Part shown: positions 1 to 10,800 of the stretch, in pieces
Layout of the letters: each line of letters starts with the position of its first letter
Position numbering within the stretch: the stretch's first letter is position 1
Origin: Branchiostoma floridae
Lineage: Eukaryota; Chordata; Leptocardii; Amphioxiformes; Branchiostomatidae
Direction of reading: 5' to 3'
Length of the DNA stretch: 60,000 nt
Assembly: GCF_000003815.2 (NCBI RefSeq)
Contig: NC_049997.1
Location: 13,270,261-13,330,260, forward strand
Position numbers and translations under genes: made by a program
Notes under the pieces: model-generated
What the model saw: only the letters and a program-made list of their open reading frames with translations
Databases searched by the model: none
What the model was told of the DNA's origin: nothing

Positions 1-2459
1 AAACGAGAAATATACCCATATTTCCCTCATAGCATTTTCAAGTAGACATACGCAAAGACTACCAAATCTTTGTAACAAAAGCACATTTTTTATAATTAAA
101 AGACGCAATTCAGTTAAGTAAGACTAAACGGAAGATGCGTCGTTTTGTGGTGTTAAGAAATTCGACTCGACACTCACGTAATCCTACTTGATTGTTTCGT
201 CTGACCCAAAAGGATCATATGACAGTCAAAAGGTCGGAGGGCCTACTGTGGAAAGTATTTAGCGGCCTGCGAATTACTTGTAATTTGAAGGAGAATCATT
301 AGGTGATTATTGCAAATTATAGCTGCGAGTTTTCAAACAGATTTAAACGGACCTGCTAGTGTGAAAATTAGATTCAAAATTGGGCGAAGAATTTCGGAGC
401 TAAATTGCCGCATTTAAGACGATATTTGTATGAACTACTATCAAAACAGATGCAGTAGCTGTATTAACTAATGAGAACAAAGTCATTCTAAAGGATGTTT
501 GGACAATCATATAAGAGTCTAAAAAGGGGCCATGGAAGGGGTATTTCAAGAACTTGACCCACGTCTTAGCGTAATGATGTCGTCTTAAAAACACCTTTTT
601 CTAAGACGTTCTTGCATGGGTTATATACTATCATTCTTTGGCAAAAATTGTACAAATTGTTGTTGAAAATCCAAGTGTCATGGCATGGGAGAATCCCATT
701 CTTTAAAAGTTCAGGGTTTCATGTTTCAAAACAAAGACGTAATGTTGACATAGGATCTGTGGGAAGATTTGGCGTGCTTTTTTTTGTCCGGTGTTTTGTG
801 TTGAGCTCAAGCGTTCATAGTAAATAAATACAGCGGTGTATAGTGTTCCGGGTTTCTCACCTACTAATGTTAGAGTCGACGTCCAGAAACCATTTTTCGT
901 TGCATTTATTCCAAGTAAATGTGGTTGTCAGATACGGTGTCCCAACTGTTAGATAGTTTAACCAGGTGATAGAGTTGATTAGATGAGTAAAGATTTACGG
1001 TACAGAATTTCAATACAATCAGGAGATTGTAACGCTTTTTTTACAGAAAAAAATATTCTATATCTACACACACCATTCGGTTTATTGACAAATAAATGCT
1101 TCTGTATCAATTGTCGTGTTAAATTCACTCTATAGTTAGAAATTCTAATTTTCTTGTCAACTTCTTAGCCCAATCTTCACCAGCAAATCATAGCTTGTCC
1201 ATCTTTGTTTGAATAGATTTTATTTGACTTATTCGGCTGTATAAAGTATAGATAAATGCTTGTCTTTTAACACATGTTAGAAAGTAGGCGTTCCCTTCAA
1301 TCTTTCATTCCAATGAGAAGTATGATCACCGGAGACAAGATAGCCAACTAGCAAGAGACATTAACAATATATGAACCCGCATGGGCAGACAAAAGGGGTT
1401 CATCTACCCTTTGTGACGGTAGCGTGGTCGTTAGTCGGTCTGGTGGTGCAGTATGGAGTATGATAACGACTGTTAAACCCCGGGCGTCGCTATAGGCAGG
1501 GTGTCTGTTCATTATGGTGTACAAGTCAAGCAGAAGGAAAACTATAATGATCCCAAGTCATGCAACCCACCGCCTTCCAGTGTGCAGCTGTTTTTCTTCA
1601 CGTTTGATATACCCTGCACAAGTTATGAAATAGACGTTTTATTAATCATTTTAGACGTATTTAAGGCAAAACAAAATAACGTTCATCGAGACAAATGTAT
1701 AATGTACTATAACACTTGTAAAACGTCGACTTGGAGAATCATCATATTTGAAAAGAATACAAGTACGAGAGATTCTAAAAGTAACACGAAACGACAACAA
1801 ATTTTCCAATTTTAAGAAAATTGATGATTCTCTTAAGGTTCAATTTCCACGGCATCTGTATCTCCGAATGACTCATGCCCAGTTAAGGGGGCGTATCCCC
1901 CTTAAGAGAAACCATCCCAGGCCAACGCGACGCTTATCAGACAATGCCCGTAAAACCTTTGACCTCGCTGCCACGTCACAAACGCCATACTTATTGAGTT
2001 ATCACAAAAGACGCAGTGTCAGATCGTTTGGTGGGAGGGTCTGCCTTCTGGGCATGCTTATGAATCAGAGCTACCTACGTGACAAGGAAGATGAAAGATT
2101 GAACAGTGAGAAAGGCACCTAGAAAATTACAGAAAGGAACGCTAAGTGCGCTGTTACCGTGTTGGAATTTACCCCTCGGGCTAGGTCTTCAAGAACGCAG
2201 AGTGATGTCTAAATACTAACTACAAAACACTTTAAATGTTTGGAAACACGCTCAAAGAATGTCTACAGTGTCAGTTTGTATGTTACTTTTGGTATCACGT
2301 TCGCGTTTTTATTACAGACTGTCAAACCTTTGCTCCAGATTATCAGCATTGATACTCTTTTAGACAACTGCAAACAATGAAGTGTCATCCTAAAAATAAG
2401 ATCCAGGTTAACATATATGCAGCTCATACTGTGATTATGATTCGTTATCTACACATAAA
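1..2459. other. Non-coding, presumed intron of gene 1 or intergenic
   Basis: AT-rich sequence without recognisable coding exons on either strand. The short open frames have no IF character and no coding bias I can see. The missing upstream exons of gene 1 (including an expected ~83-bp type I exon 2) were looked for and not found. Confidence 0.6.
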
Positions 2460-2860
2460 GTTACCAAACTACGTATACCTTGCTACGTAGTCTCGGTTCA
2501 GGCTGGAAGGGACCTCTATAGCTGAGCCTCTGTCCTGATTTGGAGGCTATGAAATAGAATAAAGCATTACAGCCATTCACCGCCTACAAATATAGCGTTA
2601 GTTGCCAAACTACCCGGCAACATAGTCTCGGTTTGTGTCCTCTTTAGGCTGGAGAGGGAACTCTAGATGAGTCTACGTGTTGATTTCGAGGTTATGATTT
2701 GAAATATATGTATCAAAAATGCCTAACAGTCATTCACTGTCTACAGATATAACGTTAGTTACCAAACTGCCTGGCTACATAGTCTCGGTCTGTGCCCTCT
2801 TTAGGCTGGAGAGGGAGATGGATCTCCGCGCTGATCTGGAGGCCGACATCAACGCCCTGA
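2460..2860 (+). repeat. Splice-junction tandem array 1 (gene 1, acceptor of the 157-bp exon)
   Basis: There are three copies, spaced about 141 and 157 bp (marker CCAAACT near 2464, 2605 and 2762). Each carries an intron end with TAGTCTCGGT and then GGCTGGA-AGGGA plus roughly 40 bp of exon-like sequence. Only the third copy is the working exon; in the first two the exon part is mutated and has stops. Confidence 0.8.
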
Positions 2861-2961
2861 AGAGGGAGATGGACGAGGCTAACATGGCCAAGGTCGACCT
2901 GGAGGGCCAGATTGAGGGCGCCAAGAGCGAGCTGGAGTTCATGAAGCAAGTTCACGAACAG
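2805..2961 (+). CDS. Gene 1 exon, coil 1B (61+96 bp fused exon)
   Basis: The acceptor is CTCTTTAG just before 2805 and the donor is CAG|GTGGGG. It enters with one base completing a split codon and encodes LEREMDLRADLEADINALKR followed by [18 protein letters not shown] and on to FMKQVHEQ. No intron separates the 61-bp and 96-bp halves. Two decayed copies of this acceptor and exon start lie just upstream. Confidence 0.9.
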
Positions 2962-5900
2962 GTGGGGGTTTGGTGTGACGTCATTTTCAGACGATAAGCT
3001 GCGTCAAGATTAAGTTCATGGAACATTATACATTATGTGTTGTAATGATAATCTACAAGACGATCAGAGATGGAAACTTTATCGATTTATTCATACACAG
3101 AAACAAGCACGCACTAAAACAAACAAACAGACACACAAACACACATACAAACACAGAGAGAGAGAGATGGGTAGACACAAAGAGAAACAGAGAAAGGGGA
3201 GAGAGGGAGAGAGAGAAATGGCAAAACAATTTTTAGGCTTTGGGCCTAATTAATAACATCAAATCTCGCCAACTACGATGTAGATATTCCCTTCATCCCA
3301 CCATTCACCCAGACACCTATATATACATCCATTCAAAGATATACATTCATTCACTCACTCACTCATTCACCCATTCATTCATTCTCTCATTCCTTCATCC
3401 ATCTATCCCACAGGAAGTGAAGGAGCTGCGTGACCGTATCCAGGGTGCGGGAGCCGTGGACATCCAGATGGGCCAGTCCAGCTCCCAGGACCTGGTGGCC
3501 GCACTCAAGGCCATCCGTGAGGAGTACGAAGAGATCGCCAGGAAGAACAAGGAGGATGTCGAGAGGCAGTTCGAGAAGAAGGTACTCATTTCTGACATTT
3601 TGTGCCGCATGTTTTTAAACATTCGTCAAGAAAAGACTTACATTGGAGAAAATATATACCAGTGCCAACTTTTATGATTTGACCTCGAAATTCAAGACAT
3701 TTGTTATTTTGTCTTTCCTTTGGTAAGAAGGAAGAGTTGTCAAGTTAGAACATGACAGATAATGCTTCGAATCTTAAGCAGGCTCCTTGTTGTGTCCTTG
3801 GGAAAAGCGCTTTTCACCTATTTACACACTCGACTCTGGTAACAACGAGTTCCTAGCTTTAGTTACAGACGGCCTTTTGATGAGACGTACATGTCGACCC
3901 CTTATTGCATGGACGAGTAAGGGTTTGGTGATTGGAACCTTACAGTCTGGTCACCGGGCTGACATCTTGAAACGGAGATAGTCAGCTGCTTTGTAGATCC
4001 TTTCCTTCCACAGTTCTACGTGGAAGATCTCAATAAATGAATGAATGAATCAATGAATAAATGAATGGATGAATGAATGAATGAATGAATGTGATTGCCT
4101 TGTGTGTCTACAGGCCGAAACTGTGAAGCAGGAGGCTTCCCAGAACGTGGAGGCGGCGTCCGTGGCCAAGTCTGAGGTGAAGGAGATGAAGAGTCAGGTC
4201 CAGGGACTCATGGCGGAGCTGGAGGCCCTCAAGGCCATGGTAAGCTACCATTTGTTTGTTTGTTTGTTTGTTTGTTTGTTTTGAAGTTTTATTTTTTTTC
4301 TCTCAACCTGTCAGAAAATCTATGACGTGTCACACTTTCTGAGCTTGGATGAAGGTCTTTTTGAGGTAGATGAAGCAACCTTTACAGGAACGTCACGTCA
4401 CAGAAATCGCAGTGTTTGCCATTGAATTAAAAACCTAATGTACAATCATTGAGATTCTTCAAGAAAGAGATTTGCAGTGATCGTCTAGCTCGCGTCTATT
4501 CGCGTCATTTTGGCAATTGCGATTCTTTTCTAAGAAATCGAAATCTCAGGCGACGATATCAGGCGACGATATACAGCGAATGTCTGTCCTTGTAAGATAC
4601 CCGCTTAACACTGACAAACACCCTTTAGCACTCAGCAACGCTCACTGGAGAAGCAAATCGCCGACGCACAGAGCATTCAATGCGAACATATCGCGCTTCT
4701 TGGCGACCTGTAAGCGCCAGATAGCAAATGTCTTCCCCAGTAAGATACCGACTAAACACTGACAAGTACTCCTTTTTGCACTCAGCAACGCTCACTGGAG
4801 GAGCAGATCTCCGACACAGACAGCATTCAATGCGAACATATCGCGCCGCGCTTCTTGGCGACCTGTTAGCACCTGATAGCGAATGTCTTTCCCAGTAAGA
4901 TACCCACTAAACACTCACTTTTGCTTCCAGCAACGCTCACTGGAGGAGCAGATCGCCGACGCCGAGATGAACAACGCCCAGGCTCTGGAGAGCAAGCAGC
5001 TGATCCTGGAGCAGCTCAAGCAGGAGATCGCCCGTATGAAGGGAGAGATGTCATCCACTCTCAAGAGTTACAACGACATGATGAAGACCAAGTTGGCTCT
5101 GGAGGAGGAGATCAGCATCTACAACAACCTCCTGCAAGGAGAAGAAGGCCGGTAGGTGGACACACACGCACAATCACATACGTCTCAGTTACACAACTAC
5201 TGTTGTATCCAAGATGTGCTTCCATCCAAAACATGCTTCTCAACACATCCTGGATAATGTTATATCCAGATCTAGAACACGCCACAACTGCCCTACTGCA
5301 TGCTCTCTTAACGCTACTAGTCTACTGCGTGAAATTTAAACTTCAAGCACACCTTCAAACATCCGTGAAGGTTCTGTTTCTTCATTCGCGTGTGAAAGCT
5401 TTAAGCATGCTTTAAGGTAGGATTTTATGCAGTGGAATTTCTCGTATAGCTGGTATCTTAGAATGCTATAAACTGCAAGCTTTGAATCAGTGCAAACGGC
5501 ATTACTATCTTCTATTGGTAGCGCTGTTCAACATTATTGGTTCTTTGTAAAGTAAAGAGAGCGATTCTATGCATGTAGTGATGCTTAGCTCTTGGTTTAT
5601 GCAGTTTTACTATCTGGGCGCATCAATTGTACTCTTTTGCCCCCTGATATTCATCATGCATTACTTACTCATCTTTTAAATGTTGAAATCTTTACGGTGA
5701 CTTTCCATTGCAGGTTATCTGTATGCATCCGCAAAGCATTAATCATATAAACCTTTATATACCTCGTCATGTTTAGTTTCTCTAGCATTGGGAACTGATA
5801 TACGCCTACAACGTGCAGCAGGTGTGTGGAGTCGGTTTATCATAATTATTTTATCTTTATTGTGAAGTGCATTCTTGTAAATTACTTTATTTTTGTTATG

Positions 5901-6015
5901 AATTTTGCTGTGGTATGTTACCATGCTTAGTCAGACACCCCCACCCACCCCTAACAATGCTTCGTATTGGTTTTTTAAGCCTTTTATTTCTTTTTATTTC
6001 AGCTTTGATAAGTAA
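2805..6015 (+). CDS. Gene 1: type I keratin-like intermediate filament protein, 5' partial, tailless
   Basis: This is a cytoplasmic intermediate filament subunit; only coil 1B (second half), L12, coil 2 and the end are in the window. Coding exons are 2805-2961 (157 bp), 3414-3581 (168), 4114-4239 (126), 4931-5151 (221) and 6003-6015. They join in frame to 227 visible residues. Family marks are LEADINALKR in coil 1B, AIREEYEEIARKNKEDVE at the start of coil 2, and KLALEEEISIYNNLLQGEEG at the rod end. The 157-bp exon equals the 61+96 bp exons of type II/III genes fused together, as in vertebrate type I keratin genes, and EADIN-L-R is a type I coil 1B hallmark. After the rod only R-F-D-K precedes TAA, so there is almost no tail, as in keratin 19. 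Head and coil 1A exons were not found in 1-2804 and should lie upstream. Family is sure; type I assignment is likely. Confidence 0.92.
3117..3400. repeat. CA/GA-rich and CATT/CACT microsatellites in a gene 1 intron
   Basis: Short runs of ACACA, GAGAGA and then CATTCATT/CACTCACT lead directly into the acceptor at 3413. Confidence 0.85.
3414..3581 (+). CDS. Gene 1 exon, end of coil 1B, L12 linker, start of coil 2
   Basis: It is 168 bp, phase 0 at both ends, acceptor CCCACAG, donor AAG|GTACTC. It encodes EVKELRDRIQ, a linker GAGAVDIQMGQSSSQ, then [20 protein letters not shown]. The family exon is usually 162-165 bp, so the linker is about one codon longer. A CATTCATT/CACTCACT repeat runs right up to the acceptor. 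Confidence 0.92.
4032..4091. repeat. AATG microsatellite before a gene 1 exon
   Basis: Imperfect (AATG)n ends about 22 bp before the 126-bp exon. A (GTTT)n run at about 4248-4281 follows the same exon. Confidence 0.9.
4114..4239 (+). CDS. Gene 1 exon, coil 2 (126 bp)
   Basis: The length is exactly 126 bp, as in the homologous exon of vertebrate keratins and vimentin. It encodes AETVKQEASQNVEAASVAKS through [13 protein letters not shown]. The acceptor TGTCTACAG follows an AATG repeat, and the donor ATG|GTAAGC is followed at once by a GTTT repeat, so the exon is sandwiched between microsatellites. Confidence 0.93.
4576..4965 (+). repeat. Splice-junction tandem array 2 (gene 1, acceptor of the 221-bp exon)
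   Basis: There are three copies, spaced about 148 and 155 bp (GCGAATGTCT or GCAAATGTCT near 4576, 4724, 4879). Each has an intact CAG followed by CAACGCTCACTGGAG and about 37 bp of exon-like sequence, starting at 4636, 4786 and 4931. The first two copies run into in-frame stops after about 25 codons. Confidence 0.85.
4931..5151 (+). CDS. Gene 1 exon, end of coil 2 (221 bp)
   Basis: The length is exactly 221 bp, the conserved size for the last rod exon. It encodes QRSLEEQIADAEMNNAQALE through KSYNDMMKTKLALEEEI and ends at the helix termination motif, read here as SIYNNLLQGEEG instead of the usual TYRKLLEGEE. Two partial copies of its 5' edge lie upstream in the intron (exon-like parts starting at 4636 and 4786). 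Confidence 0.94.
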
Positions 6016-6259
6016 GAAGTCAAGATGGCGGCTGCTCCACGTCCCAGCATGGCGGACAGGCTAAGAAAATACCCCGGATGAAAGGAGCCAATCGCAGTTG
6101 AGCACATCTCATCATCTCATCTCAGCAACCGATTCAGACTCTTTCGCAGTGTATGTCTTTTCTTATAGATTCTTATGACCTTTGTCACTTGTCGTTTGAC
6201 ACTACACTCGTTCTTTTTGTTCTTTTTAACATTTAGATCTCTCTTTTTTTGATAATAAA
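6003..6259 (+). other. Gene 1 terminal exon with stop and 3'UTR
   Basis: The pyrimidine-rich acceptor TTTTTATTTCAG leads to a base completing Arg, then F-D-K and TAA at 6013-6015. AATAAA is present at 6254-6259 and again at 6530-6535, so the mRNA end is uncertain. A weaker acceptor (CATTGCAG before 5714) would instead add about a dozen residues before a stop. Confidence 0.7.
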
Positions 6260-7352
6260 TGATACGTTTGTCTTTGGAACGATTTGATGTGACGAGTAAA
6301 GAATGTATATGGAGTCGTTTGGATCAAAGGTCATTGAATGTAACTGAGTAAAAAGTAGGCAGACCGGTTAATACCATAGCAACGAGCGGTTGCCGTGCAA
6401 TTTGGTATCGTTATAATGTCAAATGGGCGTGTGTACGATCTATAGCAAAGCGTTTGTGTTTGACAGTGGAAAGACTTGTGATATGTGTAATCATTTATAA
6501 AATTTCATTCTTTGTTGCTTCTTCTTGCGAATAAATTGGCCAACATTCCGAAAACGTCATGCTTAAGAATATTTCTTTGTCTTTCTGTATTTTTGTATTA
6601 AGATTACTTTATTCATAGTTCACTTCAAACCAACGACTCGAAAAGGTATGGCAATTATGTACACGCCTGTTTAAATCTAGGTCAAGAGTTGAAGCTGCTT
6701 AGTCAGATACGTAAAGCTCTTCAAAGGGAAGTACTTTTCTTCAAGTTGTTTCAGCTGAATCTAGTGTGTACTTAAGATGTTTACATGCACGGGACGTAGA
6801 CCGTGGAAACAGCAAAATACTGGGTCAGCATTCCAAAACATGCTAGCCCCTCCCCCTTCCCCTAACCCCGTGTTTTCCGGGGTGTAACATTACCACTTAA
6901 TTGTTACCCTATACGTGCTGTTACGGTCAGCTTAGAACATGTAATTCCAAAAGTGTTATGCAGATAAAGCACGAAGTGACGCGTTGCCTTATTCATGAGA
7001 ACTCAACCCTACATTCCAGTCAACATTTCATCCTACAAACTCACAAGAGGACTTCATTTCTGCACGCAGTTTGCAAAAAGAACAAATGTTATAGACTGTA
7101 TTTCTTTCCCTTTTGAAAGAGATCCTAACGGTTGTGATATTTTAGAAGTTAAAGGTAGTTATTTCGTGGTACCGCCTCTTGCCATTCTGACCAATCAGGT
7201 GGAAGAATTTGGAGGATTGCAACAAACAACAAACAAGGAACAAGAAGGTACTTATAGTGGCCACATCGCGTGCTGCGCCCCACAAGACCTCCACCATTCC
7301 AGCCGAGTCCTCTGCTGTGTACGACCGTAAAAGATCCAGAGAGCAAGCCAAG
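6260..7352. other. Intergenic region between gene 1 and gene 2
   Basis: About 1.1 kb containing a second AATAAA at 6530-6535 and presumably the promoter and 5'UTR of gene 2. No convincing TATA box or other gene is seen. Confidence 0.6.
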
Positions 7353-7876
7353 ATGACTACGAGTTACTCCACGGCGACTCTCTCCAGCGGAATGGCGAAC
7401 ATAAAGCTCGGCTCAGGCGGCGTCTTCTCCCAAACGTCGTCCAGCGGGGGTAGCGGTACCCTCCGGTCCTCGTGGAGCTTGGGCGGGCGGCAGAGCACTG
7501 GCGGCGGCGGGCTCACCGCTTCCTCCGGCGCGCTGGTCCCGGTCCAACAACAGCGCTCGTCCTACACCACCTACAGCTATGGCCCCAGCCCGAGCGCCGG
7601 CGTCAACTTCAACGCCACCGAGAAGGTAGAGATGCAAGGGCTGAACGACCGTCTGGGCCGCTACATCGCTAAAGTCCGCTCCCTAGAAGAAGCCAACCGC
7701 CAGCTGCAGATCAAGATCAACGAGGCGTCCGCCGAGGTGGTCCAGGACGACGGCATCGACTGGGCGGCGGAGCTGACGGCGGCTCGGGAGGCGCTCCTCG
7801 CCGCCAACCTGGACCGGGCCCGCGTGGAGATCGCCAGGGACTCGGTACTGCTGGAGGTGAACCAGTGGAGGGAGAA
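7353..7876 (+). CDS. Gene 2 exon 1: head, coil 1A, L1, start of coil 1B
   Basis: The donor is GAGAA|GTGAGT, splitting a Lys codon that exon 2 completes. One large first exon reaching into coil 1B is the vimentin-like (type III) arrangement; type II keratin genes have an intron near L1. The frame stays open upstream of the ATG to about 7209, but without another ATG. Confidence 0.92.
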
Positions 7877-10800
7877 GTGAGTCTGTTTTAACGTAAATGT
7901 AGAGTTCCAATGGGGTGGGGTGAAATAAGACGCGCAGTGGCCATATGAATCTAGCCGTAACCGACCCGCGTGAAGGATTACAGACTGAGGAATGTCCAAT
8001 GGTATGGATGGAAGGGTGGATGGATGGATATGGGAGGATGGAGGAATGGATGAAAGGATGGAGGGATGGATGGATAGAGGGACATTCAAAGTAGATGTAT
8101 TAGATGAAGGTTAGAAAGCCAGGTAATAAGATATGGCAAATAGAAATTACACAAGCTACTAGATTTGATTCTGGAAATCGGTTAAAAGTCTTTAAGATCT
8201 TGGTGACCTCGAGGCTAAGACGACGAATCCATCACTCCAGATTAACTTGAAGGAAAGTAACGCACTGCTTCTTGGGATCCAAACGTCCGCATCACTGAAT
8301 AATTTGTAGCCCTGCCTAACCTAAGGTCAAACCAAGAATCCCTGTGAACGTTCTGTCTGTAAAAACCCATGCCCCCCTACGCTAATCGTCTTACAGGGCA
8401 CGGAATCTTGTACATTCCATTTATCAAAGGCTGAATAGTGTAGCGAATCTAATTCCAGGGACACATACAGACATTCCCTCCTACGTATCAGCTATGGTTC
8501 AAGAATTGTCAGATGGAGAGATTCGGTTTTCCCCCAAACCGCAGAGTGCACGACATTTTGTTTCTCCTGCCAGTCGCAAATCTTCCAAGCACCTATTGTC
8601 CGATCAGAGGTCGAGCCCCGACTTTCTGGGACGTCGTTTTAGATGTTTTATAGGCTTTCGACATTGTGAGGTTTTCTTTTTGTCCACCAGCCGGGGTAAG
8701 TGTCAATAGAAGTTTAAATGGCACACTAAAGAAAACATGAATATAGACAGCACAGTGAATAACTGCCACTGAAAACGCAAGCCTCTACTAGGCTCCGTTG
8801 ATCGGTGGTCTAATAGTAGAAATTGGACAAATAGAGTCAATAGTAACCTAGGGGAGTCGGCCGGCTAGAGGAGTTATTTCCTCACCATCAAAAGATGCCA
8901 GCCAGAGTATAACCTCTGCTTGGAGATTAGCGAACACCCAGCGAATGTACAGACAACACAACCCGGTCCTATGGTACCTTCATTAGTATGCATAGCGAGG
9001 GTACTTAAAGTACAAAGGACATGTTGTATTACAGTAGGCAGGGCTCGGTGATCTACAGACCCGTATCGCGAACTCTGACATTTCCATTGACACATAGCTC
9101 ATGAATATTTAACAGCACAAACAGACAGTCATCCTCCGAGGGCGGCAGACATGTCACAACAATGGAGAAGTTGACCCAGCCACAATGGCGAACTTTCATC
9201 ATCAGATAAACGGGTTCTGTTAACTTCATGGCTACAAATAAAGAAATACTTAAATGTTACTCGTAGCAACATAATTAGTAATCACTATGAAAATTGAAAC
9301 TTTGAAAAGTATGCATCGTAGCATAACAATAGTTAGAATGCTATAAAACTGAGCTGAAAAGACTAAAATATTCGCGTTTTGACAAGGACCAAAATTGGAT
9401 TTATATGATTCTTAATTTCATAATCACAGTGTTATATTGTTGTTAAAGTAAAACATAACCAAACATGCAATGCACAAGAACAATTCGTTCTTTATCTCTG
9501 AAATTCGCGATCGGTAAGGCCTTAACGTCACATTTCCAAACCGGGGCCAGGTCGGACAGCTTTCGGGAACGAAAAGTATGATATAAAAGACACAAAACGA
9601 CACGAGACGCACTCTCTGTACGTCTTGTGTCTTTTGGTGTCTTTTTAGTCGTGGGCATTATTTGTTGTATATTTTTAATTATACCTTTCTATTCTACGTT
9701 TCCACTAACAGCCCAATCGGGCCCCAGTTTGGAAATGTTTGACGTTAGCCTAAGCGGTCGCATCCTCTAGAAGAAAGGGGCGGTGTTACTGACTTAATAG
9801 CCACGTAGGTATGGCGTGACACCTTACAGGAATCCAGCATTACCGGTTTTATCTTGATGTGTGAATGACTGCACGGGGTTTCAATGGGATCCTTTCACCT
9901 TAGGGGGCGTGGTGACATCTAAAGGTGCCACTTGAAATATTAATGAGGTTTTAATAGCAAGCTTGTTTGGAACGCAAGGCTTACCGTAAAATATCTTATT
10001 GATGCAGAACCTTGCTCAAATTTTACCGTAGAATCTCAAATTGATGCAAAGAAAACAGTTGTTTTAAAACTATATTGTAGAAACTGTTGTACTCGTATCT
10101 ACAATTAGCTTGTGACCAGTTGACAACTTTATTTTTCCAAAAATGTAGTTATGCTGTCTTTTAATTTCAAATTGAAGGAACTTCCAATTCACAAAGACAG
10201 TCTGTCACAGCATAAGTTGTAATAGCGTTGACAAACTGTGACATTATACTAATATAGCGCTTAATAACTTGCATTACTAACCAAGAAAAACTTTTGATGT
10301 GTTTGTGTTTTCATTTGGAAAAGGACAAGTTGAATCGAACTGGTTCTGCGTAGTTCCAATCCAAAGGGCTATGGTGTATTTAAAGGAATATCTAATATGA
10401 AAGTACATCTAGTATACATCTTATCTTGTGGATTTGTAGGATTGAGGGTGTTATGGAACAGAGAGCCGCATTGGAAGATGAGGTCAACATGCTGAAAAGG
10501 GTAAGGAAGCTACACGTGTTGCTGTAACTTAAGTCCCACTACACAACGTTTTATGATCACTGTTTCAAAGATGAACTCCAAATTGGACTATGTCGACTAT
10601 GTTGACCCCAATAAATTTGTCCCAGAAGGATACTACATATAACATTAGTATTTGTAATTTTGTTTGGAAGAATGTTACTAGATATACAAATAACATATTG
10701 ATAAAGTAAAATGAGATAGAAAAACTATTTCTTCTCGTCCCCATGCCTGTTCCCCCCCTCTCGTCCCCGGGAGCATGAGGAGCTATTTGTTCTTGTTCCC

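Noticed and set aside
1501-2122. Two overlapping + strand open frames of 104 and 124 codons
   Set aside because: No IF character, no splice logic linking them to gene 1, and composition typical of the surrounding non-coding DNA.
5714-5752. Alternative last exon of gene 1 adding about twelve residues
   Set aside because: The acceptor CATTGCAG is weaker than the pyrimidine-rich site at 6002; kept only as a possible minor form.
7413-8089. Minus-strand frames over gene 2 exon 1
   Set aside because: Shadow frames of a GC-rich coding exon; the + strand frame matches the IF head and rod and has the correct donor.
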